A stretch of DNA of 64,000 bases from Zygaena filipendulae (Eukaryota > Arthropoda > Insecta > Lepidoptera > Zygaenidae). A program made the position numbers and the translations under genes. Positions 12,130 through 23,779 of the stretch are shown piece by piece. The stretch is from the NCBI GenBank assembly GCA_907165275.2, contig OU015655.1, positions 3,484,501-3,548,500 on the forward strand. Direction: 5' to 3'. A model generated the notes under the pieces. That model was not told where the DNA came from and did no database searches. It saw only the letters and a list, made by a program, of their open reading frames with translations. Positions within the stretch are counted from its first letter, which is position 1. Each line of letters starts with the position of its first letter.

Positions 12130-12780
12130 TGTGATTTTTTTACCCCTTTTTGTCACAGGTGGCTCCTCCCACCTCCCTAGTGTGACGTCATATATTTTGC
12201 AAATTTACCTCTAGAAATTATTAAATTAAGACAGCAGTTCCGACAAAATGTAAACCTAAGTTCACCGACAAAACAATTTAAACCTTATGCGCATTCAGAT
12301 AAGAGTTGGACATAATTTTAAGTATCTCGTTAATAATAATAATAATCCACATCACAACACACAGATCTACTTGATCCCACAGTAAGCTATTATTAGCTTG
12401 TGTCGTGGAAACCAAGCAAACGTGATATATACTACATAGAATTACTTATATATTATACTATAGATAAATAAACACACCCAGACTGGAAAATGGAACCCTG
12501 TGTTCATCACACAAAGTCCACCCCCACCGGGAATCGAACCCGGAACCCCTTGATTAGCGGGTAGGCATGGTGAACTCTGCGCCAATCGGGTCGTCATTCG
12601 TCGGGTCGTCGTTAATAGTTCAGGCATTTTGATACTTTTTTAGATGTTTAAGATTTTGAAATGTGACGTCACGAAACTTAGGGTCCCTCTCACCCCTTGT
12701 CGCACAATGTCACACTTCGTCGAAACCCTCCCCCCTCCTTAACGTACGTGACGTACTTTATGGATGGTCCCTTAACAGCT
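12130..12780. repeat. Dispersed GACGTCAC-rich repeat, interrupted by a SINE
   Basis: The flanks 12130-12330 and 12600-12780 align with a continuous copy at 32110-32430. Shared segments include AAATTATTAAATTAA with CAGCAGTTCCGA, CAATTTAAACCTTATGC, GACGTCACGAAACTTA and TGTCACA near a C-rich stretch. The SINE at 12331-12596 splits this copy. Class unknown; no ORF. Confidence 0.65.
12331..12596 (-). mobile_element. tRNA-derived SINE with (ATT)n tail, copy 1
   Basis: On the minus strand it starts GACGACCCGATTGGCGCAG, with a polymerase III box A-like segment (TGGCGCAGAG) and box B (GGGTTCGATTCC). A shared body follows, ending TGTTGTGATGTGGATTATT and an (ATT)n tail. Full relatives are at 19791-20064, 38525-38798 and 48151-48419. 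The tRNA-like head lacks an acceptor stem, so this is a SINE and not a tRNA gene. Confidence 0.88.
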
Positions 12781-12970
12781 CAACGGATCATCATGAAATT
12801 TTGCATATAAGTTGTCAGGGATACAAAGGGCATAGGGAAACTTTGAAATTAGCGCGGACGAAACCGCAGGGAACAGCTTGTATGTATATAAATACTAGCT
12901 GTTCCCCGCGGTTTCACCCGCGTTATTTTCGGAGTTCCCGCACGATTTTCGGGATAAAAAGTATTACTTA
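12760..12970. mobile_element. Two Helitron 3' ends facing each other
   Basis: A plus-strand fragment ends GAAACCGCAGGGAACAGCTTG near 12885. A minus-strand fragment begins ACTAGCTGTTCCCCGCGG at 12895. The tail-to-tail arrangement creates a loose inverted repeat. Confidence 0.55.
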
Positions 12971-14179
12971 TTATTAGAAGCGAAAGTCTCATTTCTAATT
13001 GCAACCCTCACGAGCTAATCGGAGGTCAGAGAACTCTCCATCCCCACGCAACCTTACAAGTTGGATTCTATACCCAATGGGACCTTGTGCAAATAAATAA
13101 ACACGAAACACGTGATAAGAAAGAACGCGTCATAGATTTGCAATTACCATTGAAAAGAAACGTCTATAACGTAGATTTGGAAACGTTACTGACTTGCAAT
13201 TTTATGATAACGCACGTCACGAAAGGAAAAGGAAAAGCACGAATCTTAACTTTAGATAACTATATCTTGCGTGGAAACCGCTCGCTGAAAGTCGAAATAA
13301 TTCGGTGTAATTTTATGATCTCTTGTGAGAGCTTCGCTGGAGTGTTATTTTAGTATATGGCAAGAAATATATCAAACTCAGACTTATAGGCGAGGTTTGT
13401 ACGTCATCTCATTCTCATGGTACTGGAACACGACCTGAGATCCTTGCTGCGTGTATAATAACCGAATATCAGGATCGACTCATTAAATGATGTAATCTTT
13501 TGCCTTTATCAACATGACTTGATACATTATTATTATGGACTTGATGACTCTTCATAAGATTTTGCGCGGAGATCTTGGCGGTGACCTCGTTAGTAGACCA
13601 TTACTTTATATGCATTAAGTAGCCAGAAATATAAATGTAAACAGTAGGCAAAATGTTGACAATGTTCCAATTCAAAGAATGTGTCGACTGTAGGTACAGG
13701 GTGTAAGGTTAAACGAGGGACTTATTCAAAGAGGGTGTCCAGTATCCGATTCTCTTTTCCAATATCAACTAAATAAAATTAACAAATAAAAAGAAATTTT
13801 GACCAAGAATTAAATATTTACATAACTTGAGCGTGCAAGTTGCGCGTGCGGACGCGCTGACGGATCATACCCTAAAGGTCATTCAACATCCCTTTCTCTT
13901 GTATTACCACTGGTGCGCGGACAAATCTAATGTAAAGGTCATTGACCCTCGTAAATACACGTAATTATTTAAGGGTTTCTTTGTTATGTTTTGTAAGTGT
14001 TTACTTTTGTCTATATTTTTTTTGTTATTTTTTTGTAACTTAGCATGAGTCACTGTGAATAAGTCTCTCCTTCACCTTAATGCCTGTATAAACTCTTTGG
14101 AAATATGTAGATGTGGATGTCTTTTAACAATTATAAAATCGGAATAAAATTAAATTAAAATTTATAACATTCATAAGTA
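12971..14179. other. No gene seen; AT-rich spacer
   Basis: This stretch holds one fortuitous 88-codon frame (13087-13353, plus) with no recognisable domain and no good start context. It also holds GC-rich patches near 13830-13930 that I cannot assign. I see no splice-supported exon and no clear repeat. Confidence 0.4.
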
Positions 14180-14283
14180 CAGAGTGAATTTTTGAGACGG
14201 GACAGTAAGGGCAGGTACCTTAACCGTAATAGTTACAGGAAAACGCTTTTAAAACGCTTGTCCCGTCTCAAAAATTCACCCTG
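14180..14283. mobile_element. Very short MITE (104 bp) with 25-bp terminal inverted repeats
   Basis: Starts CAGAGTGAATTTTTGAGACG and ends with its near-perfect reverse complement finishing CACCCTG; one mismatch in about 25 bases. Only about 54 bases lie between the arms. The CAGGGTG terminus is typical of cut-and-paste DNA elements. It has no coding capacity. Confidence 0.75.
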
Positions 14284-14411
14284 AATAGCGTTGACTGGGC
14301 AATGAATTGTATAAGTTGAAAAAATTGAATTTGAATTACTATTAGTTATTACCGACGTTTCACTTTACTAGTAAAGTTAGTAATTTAATCGATAAATGGC
14401 AAGACATCATA

Positions 14412-14647
14412 CGGCCGCACTCAGAGTCGATTTTAATGATTACTTACTTAAGTTTAGATTTTTAAAACGAACTGCCGCAATCAGAGACGTTCAATAAATT
14501 AATGTTAATTGGCATTTAATGAGATGTAACTTAATTAGTTAAATGCCAATTAATCTTAATTTATTAAACTTATCTGATTGTTGCAGTTTTGTATTAAAAA
14601 TCTATACTTAACTAAGTAATCATTAAAGTCGACTCTGAGTGCGGCGG
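14412..14647. mobile_element. Palindromic foldback MITE (CCGCCGCACTCAGAGTCGAC), copy a
   Basis: Almost the whole 236 bp is self-complementary. It begins CGGCCGCACTCAGAGTCGA and ends TCGACTCTGAGTGCGGCGG, with matching inner arms (AAACTGCCGCAATCAGA). The flanks show a 3-bp ATA on both sides. Other copies are at 16642-16878, 27659-27895, 33461-33937 and 45878-46106. Three-base TWA-like duplications suggest a PIF/Harbinger-mobilised MITE. Confidence 0.85.
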
Positions 14648-15109
14648 ATAATAAGTGCACAGTCACTTATCGTTATTTAGTAAAGAATAAAGTTTAAGAA
14701 TAAAGTTTAATTCCGGTTGAATTTAATTTTTTTTGTTTCTTTCTTTCATCTTTTTCACTTACATTGTAGATACTCGTTACTAAGTATCTAATATATTAGT
14801 TCGGCTGAAAAATTTAAAGACATGACGTATATAGTATCTGATTACCCCTCCAGAGGACAGGCGTCTATGTATGCACAATACATTACGTGGTTCATGCGGT
14901 TCTGTTTATATCTAAAGGTATCAAATATACAGTAAAGTTAATTAGTAAGTACTGACGATGCCAAATGAAACAGTACCTACCGAGTCACTAAATGTCATAA
15001 TTGCAAAAACACCCCAGCGAGGGGGTTTTAAAGTATACCAAATCCCACCCTAGTCATTACCAATTTAAACTGGTGCAGTGAGTGGTACACTCAGTCAAAG
15101 GCATATTTG

Positions 15110-15425
15110 ATTCATTTCGTTTTTTATGGTTCCGTACCCAAAGGATAAAACGGGACCGTATTACTAAGACTCCGCTGTTCGTCCTTTTGTATGTCTGTCT
15201 GTCCGTTTGTCACCAGGCTGTATCTCATGAACCGTGATAGTTAGACAGTTGAAATTTTCACAGATGATGTATTTCTGTTGCCGCTATAACAAAAAATACT
15301 GAAAAACAATAAAATAAATATTTAAGGGGAAATATTTAACACAACAAACGTGATTTTTTGCAGTTTTTATAGATAAAACTACGAAACCCTCCGTGCGCGA
15401 GTCCAATCGCACTTGACCGGTATTT
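15110..15425. repeat. High-copy lepidopteran dispersed repeat
   Basis: Contains ATGGTTCCGTACCCAAAGG, AAACGGGACCGTATTACTAA, CTGTATCTCATGAACCGTGA and GTGATTTTTTGCAG in the order seen in a very common lepidopteran interspersed repeat. A short related piece (AAAACGGGACCGTAATAC) lies at 30554. No gene. The surrounding 14650-15110 and 15430-16100 hold AT-rich DNA with nothing else I can assign. Confidence 0.6.
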
Positions 15426-16111
15426 TTATTATTGAGTAGCGCCTGCGGCTCCACGTGCATGGTAATTGAAAGTACTACTTAACAAATCATGTTGCAAATT
15501 AATTATTATCTTCGCCACGAAGTTTGAATCGATAGTGATGGAACAAAGTGCATAAAATAACATCTTGCTCCACTTTCGTGCAGTAGCTACGTATTATATG
15601 ATACAAACACACAGAAGACTTATTAACAGTAAATAGTCCATAAATAACAGTTCATTGGGTCCTGGAATAGACATATCTACGTTAATCTTTGAAAAATAAA
15701 ATGAATCGTTTTCGAGATCTTGTGATTCGCGGGGGTGAATCTGCAGAGTACAGGCTAGCTAGTAGGTAGGTATGTAGCACTGTTTTTTTTTTATTTATTG
15801 TATATGTATAAAAATCTCTAAATTCCCTCGGGAACTGTTTGTATCAGCATCTATTTGGGTTGGAATACCCAAAACTAGACAAATATTCTTTCCCGCAAAT
15901 TCACTCCAAGTGTATTTTCATAAACAGAGTTCCCTTGGGATATATGTTACTCAGGGAGTATAATTATATATATTATAATATAGTAGCTATCTTTCAGATA
16001 AAATTTTTTAGGACCGGTTCGGAGAGATTACCCCTACAAAAAAAACAAGCAAATTAACTTTCCCTATTTATAATATTAGTCATTTAGTATTTGTAGTTAT
16101 TAAACAGTATC

Positions 16112-16300
16112 GTTCGTCAAGTGGTTAGAGAACCTTGCTGCTACGCCAGGTGTCGCGGGTTCGATTCCCGTATCAGGGTAAAAATTTTATAACAAAAAAG
16201 TATATAACTACTAAATATTATATCAGTTGTCCGGTATAAATAGTACAAGCTCTGACTAAAGACTATTTGGCGCTGTGTGATAATATCCAAGTATAAATAT
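16112..16300 (+). mobile_element. Second SINE-like element with tRNA-like head
   Basis: 16118-16180 contains AAGTGGTTAGAGAACC (box A-like) and GCGGGTTCGATTCCCG (box B) with normal spacing for a polymerase III promoter. The putative 5' and 3' ends do not pair as an acceptor stem. It differs from the (ATT)n SINE family. The 3' limit is uncertain. Confidence 0.55.
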
Positions 16301-16641
16301 AGGCATAATAGTCTGAAACCATAGATGTTTATGTGTTTTGCTGATAGCACAAAAGTAGGTAGTCGAGGCACAATCGTGATATATGTCACAGATACAACTC
16401 TGGGAGTCTAAAGTTACTCTATTGGGGGCAAGGGCATTTTACAAGACATACACACTCAGGTACAGTCAAGTGCATTAATATGTATCATTTATTAAACTAC
16501 TGCAATAAAACATGTATATCGGCGGACCTATGGAAAAACAAAGTAATTGCAGCGGAATAAATTTTACAGGAGGAGAAAAAAAAACGGAAATCGCTTTATT
16601 CAAAACACACCTTCCGATTTTCTTAACTTTAATTTCTCTAA

Positions 16642-16878
16642 CGGCCGCACTCAGAGTCGACTTTAATGATTACTTAGTTAAGTATAGATTTTTAAAACAA
16701 AACTGCCGCAATCAGAGACGTTCAGTAAATTAATGTTAATTGGCATTTAATGAGATGTAACTTAATTGGTTAAATGCAAATAAACATTAATTTATTAAAC
16801 TTGTCAGATTGCGGCAGTTTTGTTTTAAAAAGCTATACTTAACTAAGTAATCATTAAAGTCGACTCTGAGTGCGGCGG
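16642..16878. mobile_element. Palindromic foldback MITE, copy b
   Basis: Same family as copy a: CGGCCGCACTCAGAGTCGAC at the left, its reverse complement at the right, 237 bp. Flanked by TAA on both sides. Confidence 0.85.
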
Positions 16879-17333
16879 TAAGACTAAAGCCCTTTTGTTG
16901 TGGTTGTGAGTATGTAGGATCATCCGCTATGCGTAAAAAGTGCAAATAATACAAAAAAACACATTTTGAAAAAAATGCCAGTTGCTTTGTTTTTCCGTAG
17001 GACAGCCGATATGTTATTAATTACTGCAATGCAAAACTACTTTTGATTTTTAAGATTAATCCGGTGACATATAAAAACACATAGCAAAATATATCTCTAA
17101 AACTAGGCAAGGACAAAAGAATGTGTAGGGTACGGTGCGTCCCGGGCGACCGGGGCGTTCCGGCCCGCGATTCGGTCCGTATAACCAAGACTGGTTGGTA
17201 GGACCCTGGGTTGGAGGTGGGTTGATCTCTAAAACTGTTGAAATGTTCCTAAAAATTCTTTCATTGATGGAGGGCTATGGTGTCTATCCCTGAGCTTTTT
17301 ATCCCCGAACAAAAAGAAAACCGCGGGTATCAT

Positions 17334-17652
17334 CTATACTATAAAAATTACTATAATGAAAGAGTAGAATCCGCGATTCTGTACATTGAATATTTTAACA
17401 AAAATTTACAGGGGACGATAAACGAAGAGTAACCAACCACAAAAAAAGGGTTTCTAAAAATCTGTTCTGTTTGTCTGTCTGTTTGCGATAATCTCTGAAT
17501 CTACTGAACGGATTATCATGCGGTTTTCACAGGTAGATTAAGCTTAGCCTGGAGCTACATATAGGCTTTGTTTCATTGAAATCGGATGTCGGGAGAAAAA
17601 GTTGTTGTATAAAAACCTTTCACGCGGGTGAAACCGCGGGGCACAGCTAGTA
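17334..17652 (+). mobile_element. Helitron-like element, GAATCCGCGATTCTG subfamily
   Basis: Very similar to 9556-9844 in body and 3' end (hairpin, then CACAGCTAG|T). The nearby GC-rich patch at 17130-17200 belongs to no recognised gene. Confidence 0.75.
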
Positions 17653-17897
17653 ATATCATAAATGATCTAGAGTCTAACATGTAGAACACCGTTATAACTT
17701 TTCTATTCCTGAGAACAAAAAGTTCCTGGGGGAAGTCCGTGCACACAGGTGTAACCACAGGTAACAACTATATTACCATGCAATTTTTTTGAACATGAAT
17801 GAATCGTAAGTAGATTTTTTTTTTATATTCCTAAGCATGCTAACAGTTACGCAATCATGTAATACTTACACCTTGCTTACACACTATTTAATTATAA

Positions 17898-18180
17898 ATT
17901 AACTAGCAGTTTCCCGCGGTTTTACTCGCGCTAATTACGGAGTTCCCACGGGAATTCCGGGATATGAGTACTCGGTGTGCTTCTTTGCACCCCTGACAAA
18001 GTGAATGCAAAATTTCATAAGATTTTACTATTATTTTTACTATTATACTACTATTAAACTATCCTACCTTTTAAGTTGGACCATATTATAAATGGTTACA
18101 AAATTTTATCAAAATCCGTTCAGTAGTTTCGGAGTCCATCGCGGACAAACAACGTGAAACGTGATTTATATAATTCTATT
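17898..18180 (-). mobile_element. Minus-strand LEP1-like Helitron
   Basis: Begins (as seen on plus) AACTAGCAGTTTCCCGCGG and carries the CAGTAGTTTCGGAGTCCATCG segment. The same arrangement is at 32847-33030. Confidence 0.65.
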
Positions 18181-18589
18181 AAGAAGATTATGCATAACAA
18201 ATCTAAATGTGAATATGAAAATTTTTGTTCATTCGTTTTTCATTTATAGGTTTCTTATAATATATATTTATATAAGAAAAAAATATTTATTTGTAATTAA
18301 TATCAATCACAAAGATAAGCATAATTAGAAGCAACATAAAATAGTTTAAATAACATTTTCCTAATCAATAAATTGCAATGAAACCAAAATTAATCAATCC
18401 ACACATTAACGTGTTCTTTGTTTCAAAACATTTCTGTTAACTATCCTTATAACTTATAACTTTGTAACTACTATTAATGATGCTATATGTATACAAAATA
18501 ATATGTATATTCAGTATTTTTACTATTATGTCTATATAACGTTATATGTGAGTGTCATAGGTTATATTTTAACCCGTAATAGGCTAGTT

Positions 18590-18915
18590 TCCTGGGTAAA
18601 AAAATCAAAATTCTATTTAGTCCGTCAGTTAGATAATAAAAAAATAGAAGACACGTATTTTTTGCTTTTTTAAAATAATGGAAATATGCATAGATAAAGC
18701 GCATTAAAGTTTAGGGTGGGGGACTCGTGATGTCACAGCTCGCTATAACGTGCGAACAAACTGTAGCGAGGCGTGACGTCATGTGAAATTTCGACTTGAT
18801 ATATCTCCGTTATTTTTTGGTTACATAAAAATTAAAAAAATACGTGTCCAATATTTTTTAATAATCTACAAAACGGACTAAAAAAGAAAATTTAGGAAAC
18901 TAGCCTATTCCCGCC
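18590..18915. mobile_element. MITE with AGGCTAGTTTCC terminal inverted repeats
   Basis: Left AGGCTAGTTTCCT and right AGGAAACTAGCCT are perfect inverted repeats that enclose the TTTAGTCCGT...ACGGACTAAA core shared with 10680-11535. Helitron fragments follow directly (18920-19143). Confidence 0.75.
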
Positions 18916-18919
18916 GGAT

Positions 18920-19143
18920 ATACGAAATTACTGCGGGTGAAACTTCGGGGAACAGCTAGTCATCGATATAAAAAAATTAATCCCTTGGTCACCGGTATCA
19001 CGCGTGAACGGCTGAACCGATCACCATTAAATTTTACATACACGTTGTCAAGGGTACAGAGAAGAACATAGGGTACTTTTTATCCCGGACTTTCCGCGGG
19101 AACTCCAAAACTACCGCCGGTGAAACCGCAGGGGACAGCTAGT
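18920..19143 (+). mobile_element. Two Helitron 3'-end fragments in tandem
   Basis: Ends at about 18958 and 19141 both show GGGTGAAAC..G(G/C)GGGACAGCTAGT. The intervening part carries the GTTGTCAAGGGTACAGAGAA body motif. 19150-19790 downstream is AT-rich with nothing assignable. Confidence 0.6.
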
Positions 19144-19790
19144 ACCTACATGATATTTGTAAACATGGCTATTACATAACTATACTGAATATGTGAATGC
19201 CAAATATTTCATGTTAGGAAAATTATTGTCACATTTATAATAGAATCTGTACACACATTAGGTAAAAAATGTTTTCTTTTTTATTAATTCTTTGGACACA
19301 TTTATCATGCACTTGACTATACTTAATTATACTATGTATATTGTATTGTGTTCTATATATACTGTACTATGTGATGCACAAAGGGCACCAGGAATAATTT
19401 ATTTTATTGATTAGAAGTACATTTAATAATTTATCTTCACACTATTTCTATAAGAACTCTAATAATTAATCATGATAATTTAATAAAAAGAGTAGGTATG
19501 GTGTAAAATACCAAAAATATTCATTGTTATGAACTTATGATATTTTGAAAAAGTTTGATGAAAAAAATGATGTGAAGATTAGAAATTCAAGTTATTTAGA
19601 TACTTATAATGATTTAATTTTTATAAAAAATATTAATTTAGAATACTACTAATAAAATAAAAAATAAAAATGCTCATTTTAAATACACAGAGTTTCTATC
19701 TAAGCAAATAACGTGATTGATATGTATTTAATATATGAGTACTATAGTAAATTATATAGTAAGTGGCATGTAGTATAATGTCAGATATTT

Positions 19791-20064
19791 GACGACCCGA
19801 TTGGCGCAGAGGTCGCCATGCCTACCCGCTAATCAAGGGGTTCCGGGTTCGATTCCCAGTGGGGGTGGATTTTGTGTGATGAACACAGGGTTCCATTTTC
19901 CAGTCTGGGTGTGTTTATATATCTATAGTATAATATATATATGTAATTCTATGTAGTATATACCACGTTTGCTTGGTTTCCACGACACAAGCTATTATTA
20001 GCTTACTGTGGGATCAAGTAGATCTGTGTGTTGTGATGTGGATTATTATTATTATTATTATTAT
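19791..20064 (+). mobile_element. tRNA-derived SINE with (ATT)n tail, copy 2
   Basis: Starts GACGACCCGATTGGCGCAG; box B is GGGTTCGATTCC; ends GTTGTGATGTGGATTATTATT. Closest relative of the copy at 38525-38798 in the same orientation. Confidence 0.9.
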
Positions 20065-20110
20065 ATACATAGGTATGTAAGAATATTTATTAAGATTAAT
20101 GGAGACTTAC

Positions 20111-20139
20111 AATAGAACTTCTTGGTTTGGGTGTAAGAT
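20111..20139 (-). CDS. Candidate 29-nt microexon of the zinc-finger gene
   Basis: A perfect donor (GTAAGT, 20110-20105) follows 29 bases that are preceded by a TTTAG acceptor with a weak pyrimidine tract. The bases read ILHPNQEVL plus two leftover nucleotides. Those two nucleotides join in phase to the exon at 5567, which begins with a single leftover A, and the 5' side is phase 0, as the candidate start exon at 22927-22944 requires. The joined peptide is continuous and looks natural. The phase agreement at both junctions is seen in the sequence; membership in the gene is inference. A SINE sits just downstream in the same intron. Confidence 0.45.
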
Positions 20140-20940
20140 CTAAACATATTTTGCAAAAACACTGTTTATTTATGATTAGCAATTACTCACTACAATATTT
20201 CATATTATTATATTACACAAAACAACTGTAACCTGGACCGGAATATCAAATCAAATATAGGCACTTTATTGTTATTATATAATATATTATTTTACACTAA
20301 ATATTTTTGTACTAGAGGTACTTACAAAAGTAGTTGATAATTTGTAAAATTAATAATTTTATGAGTGTTCAATAAAGTTGAGTTGTTTATTATCAATAAA
20401 GTGTTAAGTAAATTTTTATTTTTATTTCATTTTTCATTATTTAGACTAAAAATGATTCCTTTTGTTAAACACAAATTATGCCAACTAAATGAAAACTGAG
20501 CAACAGAACAAGCATGTTGAATGTTTCTCACTAGAATAAAAAATGAAATGTGATCTTAGTGACTACAGAATACAGATAAGTAAAGTGTGGAATAGGTGTA
20601 AAGGTGTGCATAATATGAGCTCTTTTGTGCCAGAGTATATGCTGTACCTAATACAAGTGTGAGAAAATAATTGACAACGCTGACAAGGCTTTTTGTATCT
20701 GTGCAAGCATGGGACATAGTCATGATTTCAGACAAGTAATAAATCTAGTCACACCAGTGTACCAGACTGTTTGGTACTTTTGGGTAAATACCTATATTTA
20801 CCCAAAAATACAACTTAAATATGTTTAGAATGAATTATTAAATGCTAAATATTAAATTGAAAAGCTTATCATGTAAATTTAATTTAGTAATCATTAATTT
20901 TTGAAATAAATTTAAAAAAGTTACATCCCACAAAAACAAA

Positions 20941-21180
20941 AGGGGGCGTCCATTAATTACGTGGGGAGTTTGACGGGGTCCCGGGAGGTCGAGCCGAACC
21001 TCACTAAATCTCATGTGGGGGAGAAGGGGGACCTCTGCAGATGTCACCCGAGATTAGGGAAGGGGGGACGGAGTCAAGCAAAATCTCACAACATTTCACC
21101 AGGGGGAGAGAGGGGTTGAAAAATCGTATTACCTCATGTAATAAGGATACCCCAAATTTGTCCCTATGCCCCCAATGTAA
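20941..21180. repeat. G-rich dispersed repeat (GGGGGCGTCCATTAATTACG)
   Basis: A G-rich stretch beginning GGGGGCGTCCATTAATTACG is the signature of a repeat widespread in insect genomes. It breaks into open frames on the minus strand that look fortuitous. The rest of 21180-22920 is AT-rich intron with no exon or repeat I can support. Confidence 0.5.
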
Positions 21181-22926
21181 AACCAAAAAATTTAAGCCCA
21201 CAATGAACAAGTAAAAGTTATGGCCAAATCATTTAAGAAACCTTTTTTGTGCCAAATAAACATATGGACACCTGAATTAAGCCTCCTAGCACTTTTAGAT
21301 GTAAAATCTGACACAACTTAAAAAAATGTTTCTAAGCAGTTTTACTTGGTTTTTAATCTCTTAAGAATTTTTCCAAAATTAAATAAAATTACAAAGATTT
21401 TACATTTAAAGAATAAGTTGCAACTGAATCAATTAATTTTTTATTGTTTTAATATTATAATAGTTGTCACTTGGTCGTAGGTATCAAACTGTTTGGTAAG
21501 ATTTTAAAGTTTTTTAACCTCCATTCCAGCATCTGAGAGTAAATTTTCTTGTTAACTACTTAGCACATTTATTTCTATTTCAAAATACTAATATCCACAG
21601 TTGCTTACCAGTACCTACTATGAAAATAAAACTTAAAAATTATTTTAAAACAATGTAATTACCTAAAACTCACAGTTAAAGGGTAAACAAGTTGTACAAG
21701 CTAGAAAGCATAAATCTGAGGGAAGTTTCAATAAACAAAAAAATAAAAAATGGAAAAAGTAGCACCAGCTCATAACTATTATGTTATTTGTGTGTGAAAA
21801 ATATTGATACAAGTCTGTCCATATAATATGATCATTTCCACACTTAAACTATTGAACAGATTTAAGAAAATTCAGCAAGGAGGTTAGATTACATCCTAAC
21901 TAAGCACATAGGCTACTTTGGTTACATAGGTTAGGAACAAAGAGTTCCTGAGTTAATCCAGAATTCATGTAGCCACACTAGTAAAATTATAAGAAAAATC
22001 TGTGGCTGAAGACATTTTGAAACTAAATTGTATAATAGTAATATAAACAGTGAATCACCAGAGGCCCAATTTATTTAAAACATTTGGCTGGGCCACATTT
22101 CAACAGTGCTGTGTTAAAATGTGAATTATCTAAAATTGATAACTTTAAGATTTCTAAATAATAGAAAGTTTCTACCTTTGATATTAAATCCACTTTAATA
22201 GAAAAATGTTTAAAATTGTGATATTTATTAAGCATTACCTACTGCAATGAAAATTGAATTTTTCCATAGGAATTTACAACTTATTTGCTGCTGAGTTTTA
22301 CTACATTTCAATCCCCTCATAAATGGCAATCTAGCATGCTTGAGTGGAAATCCCATGAATTTAACTAAAACTCAACAGATTTAGTCGAATTAAATATCAA
22401 GGTAGATCAGTGCATATTGTTTTGTGGTCAATAAGTTGATCACAATATTTTATGTCAACCAGTGCCTGCCTACTACCTATGTACGGGATAGTAAAAAAAT
22501 ATGGAAAGGTAATACATAAGATAACCCCAAAACTCCAAAAACTGTATAAAAATAAATTTAATCATTGATAATATCGACATGAATTAAATAATTCCAAAAT
22601 CTTAGCGATTTTTTAAGGAGGGCAAATGTAGAAAAAGCAGAATTCAGTACCTACCTACCTAAGTTATATAGCCACTTTATTATGTGGTTGGTACCATGCA
22701 CGTAGCAGTAAAATATGGAGGATGCATAGACGAAATTTATCAAAGATCATCTTCAACTGAGCATTCAAAGGAAATAAAATATAGCTCATTAGTTCTAAAA
22801 CATTTATCAATTAATTATAATAACTTTATGTCATAAATTACACAGATCCAAGGGAAAATGCTCTCTTCGATATAAGATTATACCGCCCTATGCTGTGATG
22901 TTAGTGTAGAAAAATAAATCACTTAC

Positions 22927-22944
22927 CACGTTCAAGATAAACAT
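22927..22944 (-). CDS. Candidate first coding exon of the zinc-finger gene
   Basis: ATG at 22944 has A at -3 and an in-frame TGA six codons upstream. Six codons (MFILNV) end exactly at a consensus donor GTAAGT (22926-22921). The presumed 5' UTR extends up to roughly 23060, and the region 23040-23110 is less AT-rich than its surroundings. It splices in phase 0 to the microexon at 20139. If correct, the zinc-finger gene starts about 1.2 kb from GlcAT-I and points away from it. No transcript evidence is available, so this remains a splice-site and reading-frame inference. Confidence 0.45.
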
Positions 22945-23329
22945 ATTCCAATTTCCAAATCAATAATTATGAAAGAAGACTGGATACAGACAAAATTTTC
23001 TCAGTTATATCGTGGAATTTAGTTAAGTTTCACAATTTTTTCACAAAACAATAACACTACGCGCAATCACTATCGTACGAACCGCACTGAAGTTGTTGAC
23101 AATCGAATCAGTGCTACCAACCAACAACGCAAAATAAATCAATTTCGGAATTTTTGTCTGCACAGGCTAATAATTTTTTGAAAAAGTTAACAAAAAAAAC
23201 AATGTGGGTAAATCACCAAATAATAAATAATTTTAACATTTATTTTATTTGCTCCATAAGGGGTAAAAACAAAAAACAATCTCTGTACTCAGAAGAATTT
23301 GCTACTGTTATTGTTCTGAGTCTCTGTAG

Positions 23330-23700
23330 TACAAAACTAGAAGTCAGAGGACTTTTGGCGGGATTTTAGCAGTGACAGACTTCAGTTTTAATTCTTTGTA
23401 TTTGCATAATAGTTAACAGTGTGTGGAAACATTGAAATAAGATGAAATGGGGCGTTTATCGGGAGGTTGTCGTTTTACTATACAACTTCCCACAGAGCGT
23501 CCATATACCACTGAATTGGAATATGGACTAAGTTTCCTTCTGCCTTCCCCGAAAGGGGTAAACTTCACCAAAAAAAAAATTGTGCACCTGATCAGGCTGT
23601 ATGGACCTAGAATCCCTTGCCTTTGCCGAAAGGGGAGAATAAAATTATAGGCTCAGAAGAATAACTTATTTTTCTGAGATTATAGGTATTAAATTTTAAA
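23330..23700. repeat. Dispersed repeat, inverted partner at 55270-55800
   Basis: GGACTTTTGGCGGGATTTTA, GATGAAATGGGGCGTT, TCGGGAGGTTGTCGTTTTA and CCGAAAGGGG segments recur in reverse order and orientation at 55270-55640. A further GGACTTTTGGCGGGATTTGA lies at 55750. Lies between the candidate zinc-finger first exon and the GlcAT-I promoter. Confidence 0.6.
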
Positions 23701-23779
23701 AAAAATTGGCGCCTAGCCCCTGGTACCTCAGAAGAATAACTAAACTAAAGCATGGTACCAAAACCAAAACGTAGTGACA

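Noticed and set aside
12442..12627. 61-codon minus-strand ORF, and the similar plus-strand ORF at 38436-38669
   Set aside because: Both are frames through SINE copies.
13087..13353. 88-codon plus-strand ORF
   Set aside because: No recognisable motif, weak start context and no neighbouring exons; open by chance as far as I can tell.
16112..16182. tRNA gene
   Set aside because: Has GGTTCGATTCC and a box A-like block, but the 5' CGTTCGT and 3' ATCAGGG ends cannot pair. Called a SINE-like head instead.
19791..19870. tRNA gene
   Set aside because: The box A and box B are good, but the ends do not form an acceptor stem and the sequence continues into a body repeated four times with an (ATT)n tail. 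It is a SINE head.
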